Position numbers and translations under genes: made by a program. From NCBI RefSeq assembly GCF_963678635.1, contig NC_087064.1, positions 25,338,189 to 25,402,188 of the forward strand: DNA of 64,000 bases, given 5' to 3'. The notes beneath the pieces are model-generated. The model ran no database searches. It saw only the letters and a program-made list of their open reading frames with translations, and was not told where the DNA came from. Shown here piece after piece: positions 55,811 through 64,000 of this stretch. Within the stretch, counting starts at the first letter, position 1. The number at the start of each line of letters is the position of its first letter. Source of the stretch: Symsagittifera roscoffensis (taxonomy: Eukaryota > Xenacoelomorpha > Acoela > Convolutidae).

Positions 55811-56931
55811 AGGTAGAGACAATTAAAAGCATGTGAAGCTGTGTTTAGACGCTAGCCATTCGTTTCATAACCTAGCTCTATTTTCCGTCGGTATGTACTT
55901 CTGAGCGAATGCTACTTATATCTTTTTATGGCACTCCTGGGTGTTATTCTTCTGAATTCATGAACGGCAGACTCATTGAGTCCCTTAACTAAGAGCTGGA
56001 TGGTTGATTCGGAACCCAGAAACCTTCCGGATTCCCGGATTTAGCTTTTTAAGCTAGGTAAGACCGAATTTTTACGTATCGCGAAGTGTGAAAAGATTGG
56101 CCGTCTGTCGTTCACTGAGTGGTATATCACCAAAAACATTTTGAAAATTAAGAAACCAACAAAAGTAGTATAGAATCTAAGAGAAAGCCAAACATATATA
56201 AAAATAACCGAAAAACAAAAAACAGTACAAAAAAAATCAGTAGAAATCATCCCACCGAGGAGATGTGATCGCGTCCGTTTGTTGTTTTTAGATATATTGT
56301 TGTTACAGGCAATCAAATCAATGGGGATCGTTACGATCAAAATTGTGGCTTGTTCCTGGTGCCTGTACTGTAGGACTGTTTTAGTATAAAAGCACGTTAA
56401 TACTAACTTGCGATTAGAGCAGACAACTTATTCAATGGAGCAGCAGGAAGAATCTCAAGGACAACAACAATCGGCTGTTGGTTATCGTTAACAACTTTTG
56501 TATCCGTTTTGGTACACAAAGTACGATATCAAACTGTGGGGACCTCGACAGTGACTGCAATGTAATGAATCTCCACCGAGTTACAAGCTTCCGAAATAAG
56601 CACCTTTTTTCGGATATTGAATAGACCTGGAGGGCTAAAAAGCTATTTTTACTACTATTTAAACTCTGTAATAATAATCGTGTACCGTTTTTCAGTTCAA
56701 GACCGTAAAGAGACCGGTTTTTAGGGTGAAAGTAGTGATAATTTACTCCCCCCACAAACCGTGATTTTTGAGATATCGATATTTTTTGAATCAGAAAAAA
56801 CACTAAGTTAGAATGAGTACCGAACACCGATTTTTCGTAGTTTTTGAAAGAAAAAACGAAATGTGCAAAATCGGAAATTTTTTCGAACATTTTGAGTAAG
56901 AGCGATAAAAATTGTTGTTCGGACAACATAC
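55811..56931 (+). repeat. 5' LTR of the C element (A family, 5' truncated)
   Basis: This is similar to the reverse complement of about 22950-24650: gtagagac...agcatgtgaagctgtgttta, the ttttccgtcggtatgtactt block, ttgttgttacaggcaatcaa near 56280, and a gagatatcgatattttttga segment near 56770. It ends in cggacaacataca at 56931, comparable with the A end. It contains several chance ORFs on both strands. Confidence 0.6.
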
Positions 56932-57011
56932 ACTGATGAATCGACAGGTTTCAAAACCCGTTTGCCAACAACCTTCCTGGCACCAGTAAAATCGAAATTA
57001 TTGAGATTGAG

Positions 57012-57906
57012 ATGAGTGTAGACAAGTCGAAGATACCTAAGCTAAGTGATAGTTCGAATAAATTCATACCCAAGCAAAAAAGGAAGTCAATGAATTATCA
57101 TTTCGTGGAAGAGTCCGATAAGACTCGGCACAAGAAAGGTAGGAAAGTTTCATGCACAATGGTGATTGAAACGAGGAAACAAAAGGCCTCCGAAGATGAA
57201 AGGGCAAAGTTGGATGTAGAGATCCATCCAAATCCCGCTCTGGATGAGAATCACGCGGGACGTAGAGCATAAGGAACTGGGAGTAGGAGGTTAACAAGTG
57301 AATCTACTCCCGTAGAACAGGGCCACGATTTCACTACTTCGACTGAGACTCTTGATCGAGAGGAAATATCGGAACTGTCCGACATTTTGACTCCAGCAAA
57401 AGGAGGCTCATCTACTGAAAATACCTTGATACACAGAAGTGACAGAAAAAGCAGCAACATCCTCATCGTTTTCGGAACGAGTCAAGAATGCTTTGGGAAA
57501 TTCTTTTCCATTTCCTATGATAACGGGAACACGTGATGAAGTAGACACCCAAGAAGAGGAGGAAAACAATGGAAAAACTGATGACTTTGAGTCTTAAGCG
57601 AGCCTGAACAATTGGACTCATGAAAAAGAGACATCCACAAACAAGACTATTGATGGTTTACAACAGTCAAGAGAGTTCATGAAAATTACCATATCGGATA
57701 TGCAATTGGGAACAAATAGGGTCACCGGATCAGGGACCACACTAGTGGAACGTGAGGCAGATTATGAAGAAACATCGGGACAGAGAGGAACAGCACGAAT
57801 TTCGACCAGTACTAAACTGCCAGGAACGAACAAGGTGACGCCACCACTGGTTACTCCATTGGTGAACAACGGAGCATCCATGGAGGAGGCCTTGACCAGG
57901 ATTTGA
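57012..57906 (+). pseudogene. Gag N-terminal region, C copy
   Basis: The ATG at 57012 starts MSVDKSKIPKLSDSSNKFIP and is conserved in A. The frame reads through to 57272 (KLDVEIHPNPALDEN), where A has a frameshift. Short broken pieces follow: 57330-57480 (LDREEISELSD matches A LDREEMSELSD) and an acidic stretch near 57550 (QEEEENNGKT). Frame 57679-57906 matches A (MKITISDMQLGTNRVTGSG). Low-complexity and probably disordered. Confidence 0.7.
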
Positions 57907-57912
57907 GTTAGC

Positions 57913-58494
57913 ATGGGTGAGCAGAGTGAACAGATAACAATAAGAATGAGTGAACTAGAAAGAGAAGTTCATGTTGAGAGAGTAAACCTACGGGAGGAAA
58001 GAAACTGCAACATACAGGAAATTAGTAGAAGCAAAAAACGCTTAGAGGAACGCACGGATGAGTACTTGGCCAGGAACTTGGCGCGAATGACAAGAGAAGC
58101 TTAAAAAAGATTGAAAATATTGAGATGTGATCTGGAACAATTTCGAAGTCAACCAGAGCAGACTCTCGGGACTCTCGATACAAGGATAGAAGCGATGATG
58201 GAAAGACGCACTCAGGCTATCATGGACAGATTGGACTGTCGCCTGCGAAACAGGAGCGAATCTAGAAATAGAGGAGCACACTCGAGAGAGGCAAGCAGAG
58301 AGTCGAGAAAGAACTTCAACGAGCATTCAAACAGAGGAAGAACATATGGTTCAACAAGAAGAAGGGGTAACTCATACGACAACGCCACTGGGAATCACAG
58401 GCCGAGGAACCCAACGAATATCAGAGGAGGTTCTATTGGCAAAAGGCCGATCTCGAACGAACGACCTACGCGAGACACACATGCGACTGGTTGA
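57913..58494 (+). pseudogene. Gag coiled-coil and basic region, C copy
   Basis: Frames 57913-58104 and 58111-58494 are separated by one TAA where A reads Glu-Gln. The helix (ITIRMSELEREVHVERVNLR, then TDEYLARNLARMTREA, GTLDTRIEAMMERRTQAIMD) and the basic Arg/Ser/Gly tail (NRGRTYGSTRRRGNSYD) match A 20908-20492. C preserves more of the first helix than A. Sequence 58495-58740 is broken linker. Confidence 0.7.
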
Positions 58495-58740
58495 AGTGAT
58501 TCCACAAAATGGAAACACTCGAGTCAGGGAAGGGCTAAGCCTAGCGACTCGGACAGGAGGAGAGTTCCAGATCCTCAAACAACGGAGATGATTGATCGAG
58601 GGGGTATTCACGGAATGCAACAGCAATAGCGACAGCGTTCTGATCTCTGAACAACTTGCTGGAGTTTTTTCTCCCAAAGTTGTCTAAAACCAATGAGCGC
58701 AGTGAGAAATCTAAAAGAGTGTTCAAGTAACTGAGATATT

Positions 58741-59165
58741 ATGAGGATGGTTCTGACAGTTACCTGGATAGAAGTCATGAAATTGCCTTTTGAGGAAGAA
58801 GACTTGACAGAAAGGCAAGAAGACAATGCGCTCGCCAGCAGCTTGGAAGCGACAGCAGTGAATTGCGTGATGGCCAAAATGCAATTCGAGCGGGACATTG
58901 CTGAGAAAATCTTCAAAATTCTGTTGATTCGCTTTGGCTCGGGAGTGCAAGGACGCCAAGCAATCATGCGCTTCGAGAATTGAAGGCAATGTGAAGATGA
59001 AACCTTAGACAAGTTCCTGGATGACTTCGAAATGGTTGGAAAGCGTAGTCATCCGGACGGGTCAAAAAGCAGGATGAACTTGGCAGTAGCTTCAAAGTTC
59101 ATTGATGGCATGAAGAAGGATGAACTCAGAACAATGTTAGCGACACAATACACACCTCAATCGAT
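58741..59165 (+). pseudogene. Gag capsid-like domain, C copy
   Basis: The sequence TVTWIEVMKLPFEEEDLTER, NCVMAKMQFERDIAEKI, IRFGSGVQGRQAIMRFE is followed by a TGA at 58981, then TLDKFLDDFEMVGKRSHPDG and NLAVASKFIDGMKKDELRTM. It matches A closely. The sequence breaks off after TMLATQYTPQS at the deletion junction near 59165. Confidence 0.8.
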
Positions 59166-59903
59166 TAGGTATACCAGAGGACTTTGAAACGCTTCGAGTG
59201 GCCTAGCCTGAAGAAGCCGTGCGAGAAGTAGGTTACGGCATGTCTGTCATGCCAATATGTGAAAAATCCTAGGATGTTGCAGGTCCCATTACAGTCAATC
59301 GATCCATCCGAATTTAATGACAGTGGCAATAATCAGGTCTTGTTGATGATCGATCATTTCAAACTGTATGCAAAGGCCTTACCATGCATAACTGCCTTAG
59401 CCGAGGAGACTTGCGATTATCTGATCAATGCATGGATAGCAAGACATTGATGCCCTATGACATTCCAATCAGACAATGGAATTGCTTTTGTAGGAGAGCT
59501 CACTAAGGAGCTCATGAGACGTTCTCAAGTAGCTCAGGCTCACTCTACGACGTACCATTCCCAAACGAATGGCTTTGTAGAAAGAAAAAATCGGACTTTG
59601 ATATCGATGTTGAGGATGTATTGTTTCCGATACATGACTGATTGGGATAGATAATTGCAGCAAGTGAAGGGAACTTACAACAGTACGCAACGTTCCGCCA
59701 CAGGAATTAGTCCGCACATGATGTTGACTGGACATGAAAAGGCTATGCCTTTGATTTTCTTTTATCCGGAGTTTGAAGGAAAAAAGACTCCGCCACAAGT
59801 CTATGTAAGGGATGTGATCAGAAGTTTGTGGACGATTTATGTGGACGCAAAACTCAGAAAAAAGAAAAGGTTTGATAGGAAAGCAGCTAAAGCAAAAATT
59901 TAA
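59166..59903 (+). pseudogene. Integrase fragment, C copy
   Basis: The first bases after the junction encode RTLKRFEWPSLKKPCEK and TACLSCQYVKNPR, the second half of the zinc module (A: RILKRFEWPGTKKACEK). The first core Asp segment (VQIDH) is deleted: SSEFN is followed directly by DSGNNQVLLMIDHFKLYA. FQSDNGIAFVGELTKELMRR and TNGFVERKNRTL keep the second Asp and Glu with 35 residues between them. Stops at 59450 and 59655. Not functional. Confidence 0.85.
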
Positions 59904-60840
59904 TCAGTAGAGGCCAACGTATGAGTTTTTCAGTACGTTATTCCGCCGAAAGGAACGTAGAATTTCCTGTAGAAATGGAGAGGATCGTTCATGATAACGG
60001 AAGTGTATCAGGAGGAACGTTTTTACAAGCTGAGTACCGGCCGAGCTGCGCATATTGAAAACATTAAACCACATAACTGATCAACAGAAGACTTGTGTAT
60101 ACCTGAAGAATTGGAGGCGGGCGATTACTTGCTGATGAACCCTGGTTGCGAGGTCAATGAGAAAGACACCAGGACACTGGAAGAAGAATCACGCCTGGTT
60201 TCTGATCAAATAATTGATGCGGATGAAGAAACTTCGCCCTGTGCAGAAGAGGACTGGGACAACCCCGAACATATTGAGTTATAACCCTTACGGAGACGAC
60301 TCTCTTAGTGGACAGGATAGACCTGAAAAGGATAGTAGCAGATTTGGTGGGTCTGTAGGAGTAAACAGTGTCACAGGTAGTACACATTGTCGACGATCAA
60401 GCAAAGAATGGATCGACGATCAGTCTAAGCCCCAAGTGGAATTTGACGACGAAGAGCAGCAGTCCTATAAACAAGAATTGACGAACCTGCGCGTCTTGGA
60501 GAGGTTGAACGGATTGACATCAGACCCAAACGAAACCAGTGCCACGATTGAGGAAGTCAACCGCGTGAGCATGAAATACATAAGGAATGACAAACATGAT
60601 CCCTCCTGGGCAGCCCAGGAAGGGCCAATTTTCAATCCTGCGTCTAACCTCAACTTAATATCCGGCATGCGATCGATGGGGACGTCGAAGAATAATGTTG
60701 TCCGGGGATTGGGGGTAGGATTTACCTACATTGAAAATTGTGGATGTGTCAAAAATTAAAAATTGCAAGAGAAACAGGTGATTTAGAGGCAGAAACAGAT
60801 GAAGGCCCTAAGAAATCAGACTTAGGGAGAATGGCAGATT
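59904..60840 (+). pseudogene. GPY/F region and pre-macro linker, C copy
   Basis: Broken frames keep KWRGSFMITEVYQEERFYKL (GPF changed to GSF), LSTGRAAHIENIKPHN and NPGCEVNEKDTR. From about 60281 one frame runs unbroken through YNPYGDDSLSGQDR, QVEFDDEEQQSYKQELTNLR and ETSATIEEVNRVSMKYIRND to VRGLGVGFTYIEN. This reads across the place where A has its TAG at 13390, so the Pol frame is continuous with the macro linker in this lineage. Confidence 0.75.
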
Positions 60841-61313
60841 TATACTTTAACTTACCAAGTGAAAACTCAATTAGCATAATTCTAACGGACAGCGATTTTA
60901 TACTTACGGATAGGACATGAGCGATATATATTACCGCCGATATGAGTTTTAAGACATCATTAGCAGCAGACTTTAGGAGAGAGTAAGAAAACTTTGAGTT
61001 TTTATGAAAGCATAGACTGGGAAGAGGGAGGTGTAGCAGCTTTGCCACCGGCGGTTCGCAGATGCCAGGGAAGTACTAATGCTTCTAGGTGACGAGGGCG
61101 ACGGAGAAGCAGCATGATGACCCTGTAGATCTGAAAGAGACTAAAATACCTTCTACTGGATAGGGGAGTGAAACAACTCTTGCTTCCGCTGTATGATACG
61201 AACAGAGGACTACTGCATCCTCGGGAGCTATACGCGCTGATACACGTTCTCTTTTCGGATACCAACATAGAAGTGTATCTATTTAAGAAGGTTTATTTGA
61301 GTATAGTTTGAGT
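60841..61313 (+). pseudogene. Macro-like domain, C copy
   Basis: The sequence LPSENSISIILTDSDFILTD is followed by a TGA, then YITADMSFKTSLAADFRRE, GSQMPGKY, VTRATEKQHDDPVDL, and SDTNIEVYLFKK at the end. Several stops and frame changes are present. The order and residues agree with A, including ADMSFKT.LAADF in place of the usual glycine-rich loop, so the loop change is ancestral to A and C rather than recent decay. Confidence 0.7.
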
Positions 61314-61493
61314 GTAGGTTGAGTGTAGGATTTGTTATGTGTTATTGTGTTATGTTATTAGGATCTCGGGTTTGGAAGGGTTAGTGACCACGAATGCTCA
61401 ATCGATAATTCTAGGAAAAGATCCAAAGTGTGTAGTGTTCACTCATAGATCAGTTTCCGAGATTTTAGACTGAATTGATTTTTACTAACCTTG
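61314..61493 (+). other. Spacer after the C macro domain
   Basis: This is similar to the A spacer (minus sense 12500-12370): tgtgttattgtgttatgtta, tagtgaccacgaatgc, aaaagatccaaag. Similarity fades near 61490, where C ends. No ORF. Confidence 0.6.
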
Positions 61494-61696
61494 TGAACTT
61501 TCAGGGTTTTCCTGTGTCCTGTTCAAACAGGAATTTAAAAAATAATTTTTCCGATCCAAAGGAACATATCATAATTAGTTTATTTTTACAAATAACGCTG
61601 TTAATCATGAAAAATGACGTATCGTGCGGTCAATTTCACTGCATCGAATGCGTTTCATCTTATTCAAAATCGACGGCTTTCTATTCGATTGGCACA
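61494..61696 (-). repeat. A-family LTR start, minus strand
   Basis: In minus sense the LTR begins TGTGCCAATCGAATAG directly after a polypurine tract and is a diverged relative of the start at 1065. Only about 200 bases are present before the C element. Plus-strand ORFs here are chance. Confidence 0.5.
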
Positions 61697-61712
61697 TACT
61701 CCCCGGAGAGCC
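61697..61712 (-). promoter_or_regulatory. Polypurine tract of a minus-strand A-family copy
   Basis: In minus sense the sequence is gctctccggggagta followed by tgtgcc. The core is the same as at 1051-1064. Confidence 0.55.
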
Positions 61713-62539
61713 CGGTAAAAGTCACACTGAAGTGCAAGTAACTCATCAAAATAGTACAGTGCCATCGAACAGAATTTACAACAAAAATAACGAAAAGCAA
61801 TATCAATCAAATCGACTCACTACGTGCTATAAATGGCGTCAAACCACATCGCTACAACCTCCCCACATTTTCATTAATCTGCTTTTTGAGGATACGAGCA
61901 AGGATAAAACTAATTTAAACACCTCTAATGTCATTATCTCAAGGTAAAGCTTTTTCTCCTATGTTTAGGAGGTGTTGGAACGCAGGACAACTATGCCAAC
62001 CGACAAAACAAAATTAATTTAAAATGCTTTGTCTTTTCTGGATTTTTAGTTGCTATTCGTCCCGAATACTATAACGAAAAACCTCGATGGTTAGAGGGAA
62101 CAATGAAGTTTTCAAACCTCTTCATGTATGCACAAAGCGAACAGATTTCTTAATTGACTGAAACCAATCATGTAGGCTGAAACCAATCATTTAAAAAATA
62201 TTCTCCACTCAAACATCTCTAAGTTAATAGTACATGTTTTTATAACCTTAACAAAACCACAAACAAATTCATAAACTTAAAACAACAAAAAAAATTTCAA
62301 CAATTTTCAATTTTAAACTTAGTTGGCTCGTTCGCTCATAGTTTTCCACACACAAACAAACCTTAGATTTTTCTCTCCCTCTTTCTGTTTTTATTTGTCG
62401 TTCAGACGCTCTAAGACTTCTATATTCTTCTAATAGTCTTTCTGCACCATGAGTTCACGAATTTCAGAAGCAACTAAGATAATTTGTGCGGCTCGGCTGA
62501 TAGTCTTCAGGCAGTAACGATTTTTTGCTTACTGTAAAA
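61713..62539 (-). pseudogene. 3' end of a minus-strand A-family copy (cistron tail plus 3' UTR)
   Basis: At about 62460-62390 the minus strand encodes LEEYRSLRASERQ, matching LEEFRSFRTSKRR at 3450-3405 of A. The 3' UTR follows down to the polypurine tract and resembles 3169-3399 and the reverse complement of 770-1050. Everything upstream in the element is missing, because a B-family LTR begins near 62540. Confidence 0.5.
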
Positions 62540-63391
62540 ATGGTTAACTCAAGTCACACATGAGATTAAGAAAAAGGGCTGTATAACATTGACTCAAAGG
62601 TCTGGGACCTCTGAGTCGGAGACCGCTGTTTTGCCTCAAACAATCGCAGACAATTCACGGATCATTTACGACCTTGAACTTTAAGATCGTTACCGCTGAA
62701 AAACTACTATTAGAGTATCCTACCACTCTAGATAGAGTTAATTGCGCCTCAATGGCCAGGTGCCTAAAAACCTAAAGCACCTGAATGCCAATAAAAACAA
62801 AATTGAGACCTCAAATGATCACCATTATTTTTTATGGGACAGTGTACACTTGATCCTTTTCAGAAAGAGCAACGTAAAACTCACTCCACCTCAACATAAC
62901 AAGATAAAACACACTCAACTAGATAAATTCAAGTACTCACATCTTGACAACAACTTTGGAACTAATCCGGGACTTGGTTAGGTAATGTAAGTATAACCCT
63001 AGAGGTTTTGTGTAATTAGAACTCATGAGGTTTTTTTCAAGTTGCTCAATTAAGTTTTGAACCATTGAGTTACTTCAGTGGGCGACCCTCCCAATGAAAA
63101 TGCTTCTTACTCTACAAGTTGCACTCTCGTATACACTCAGTGTGCTCTCTGTCAGGATACAGACAATTCTCCTCATTTTTTTGTTGTGCGTAGACAAATT
63201 GCGAATATCAATTTGACTCTCGCTTATATTCTTTCGACTTTCCCGCAATTTTTATTTCAGCTGTTCTATTCCATGATGTAGGTATTTCAGTTGCCAAGAG
63301 AAACTTGAGTATGACCGAGCTAACTCAAAGTTTTTAAAAGTTCAATTCAAACCAAAACAACTCAAACTTCTCTCATATGACCGACTGGCTT
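62540..63391 (-). repeat. Diverged B-family LTR, minus strand
   Basis: This aligns as reverse complement with 55028-55810: gccagtcggtcatat at the right edge, gaaccattgagttacttcag near 63058 (B: ggtccattgg-type block), and cacatgagattaagaaaaag near 62560. Identity is moderate, so this is an old copy. The ORF at 63078-63281 lies inside it and is not a gene. Confidence 0.55.
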
Positions 63392-63600
63392 AGACTCAAG
63401 ATCGATGTCGTCATCGTGCGTCGTCGTTGTGCCGATGAGCCTCCAGAAGACCAGCAATTGAGATACAGTACCAGTGGTCATTTAAAGAAGTTTGCTGCTC
63501 ATGAAAATTTTATCTACTCACCAAAAACCAAAGCGATATGAACTTGTCATGCAAAAGCTCAAGAGTTTGTAGCTGTCATTCTCTATACTTCCGTTTTCCC
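63392..63600 (-). other. 3' UTR of a minus-strand B-family copy
   Basis: The reverse complement resembles 54870-55013 of the B 3' UTR (aaacttctttaaatgacc, cgatgacgacatcgatcttg). The polypurine core is lost at the boundary (gagtc passes straight to taagccag). No ORF. Confidence 0.5.
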
Positions 63601-64000
63601 TCTCTCCTCTCTTCATTCCTATGGAAAGGCTGTCTCTGAAATGGTATCTTCGCATACAACAAAAGACGTAGTTCAATTCCCCCGCGCTGTGTTTTCAAAT
63701 TCTCAGCTGTTTACCAAGTCAATGTTTATTGATGCCGATCGATGGATGTGTAAGCAAATCTGGGCGCCGAACAGAAAGCGAGGAAAAACTTGTGAACTTT
63801 GAATGCTTTGTAGAGAACGAGCCAATGTCATCCAGGCTTTTTACCTGTGTGGTGAGAGAAAACCATACCTTTGCAGAACGGTTTAAGGGCAGTGGGCTTA
63901 ATTTTTTAAAACACATTCTTCATCACATTCATCTCAAATAGGTTTTGCGAAAGACCCTTCAGAAGCTTTGACTTTTTCTAAGCGTTTTACCAAAGACTCT
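63601..64000 (+). other. Unassigned right edge with a 70-codon ORF
   Basis: The ORF at 63729-63941 (KLVNFECFVENEPMSSRLFT, later HTFAERFKGSGLNFLKHIL) has protein-like composition but no match to any element segment in this window. It could be a host exon, part of another element, or chance. No splice sites or start context help to decide. Confidence 0.25.

Larger units (their letters stand above)
55811..61493 (+). mobile_element. C element: deleted A-family derivative (gag-integrase-macro)
   Basis: The order is truncated 5' LTR, short leader (56932-57011), gag N terminus, coiled coil, capsid, then a direct junction near 59165 into the integrase zinc module, core, GPY/F, linker and macro-like domain, and an intercistronic spacer like that of A up to about 61493. 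Nucleocapsid, protease, RT and RNase H are missing. It would depend on another element for mobility even if intact. Confidence 0.7.

Noticed and set aside
56432-56929. 165-codon minus-strand ORF
   Set aside because: Located in the C element's 5' LTR, antisense to the element, and interrupted or absent in the other copies of that LTR.
63078-63281. 67-codon ORF resembling a membrane segment
   Set aside because: It lies inside a sequence that aligns with the reverse complement of the B-family LTR.

Overview
This window is eukaryotic, repetitive DNA made almost entirely of nested and overlapping LTR retrotransposons of the Ty3/gypsy class. There are CCHC zinc knuckles, an aspartic protease, a YVDD reverse transcriptase, an RNase H, a D,D35E integrase and a GPY/F module. 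I see no convincing host gene, tRNA, rRNA, CRISPR array or bacterial-type operon. The host is most likely an invertebrate animal. Some accessory-protein blocks remind me of uncharacterised nematode proteins, but that is memory, not evidence, and I cannot name the species.

Layout. (1) 1-2385, plus strand: 3' end of an internally deleted A-family element, with a polypurine tract and the start of its LTR. (2) 2386-25245, minus strand: a nearly complete but mutated A-family element, about 19.4 kb internally. Read from high to low coordinates it has LTR, leader, gag (21934-19468), protease-RT-RNase H-integrase (19594-13390), a C-terminal macro-like domain (13108-12536), a short gap, then a second coding block of about 8.7 kb (12179-3400) that carries a GDSL/SGNH hydrolase module and several unrecognised conserved blocks. 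(3) 25374 to about 55810, plus strand: a diverged B-family element. Its 5' half (LTRs, leader, gag) is tandemly duplicated in units of about 9.4 kb, its gag has a further 1.5-kb duplication, and its 3' half (macro plus shortened second cistron) is duplicated in a 2.9-kb unit. (4) 55811 to about 61493, plus strand: an A-family derivative in which gag is joined directly to integrase, followed by a decayed macro domain. (5) 61494-62540, minus strand: 3' end of another A-family copy. (6) 62540 to about 63600, minus strand: a diverged B-family LTR and 3' UTR. The last 400 bases hold only an unassigned ORF.

How it fits together. All three larger elements share one plan: gag, then pol ending in a macro-like domain, then (in A, B and the first fragment) a second cistron. 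Gag would form particles, Pol would copy and integrate the RNA, and the macro-like and GDSL modules are accessory functions of unknown purpose. Every copy here carries stops or frameshifts, so none looks autonomous now, but three diverged lineages keep the same extra domains. The most interesting points are the Pol-linked macro domain, the giant second cistron with its GDSL hydrolase, and a polypurine-tract-like sequence repeated in sense inside pol.
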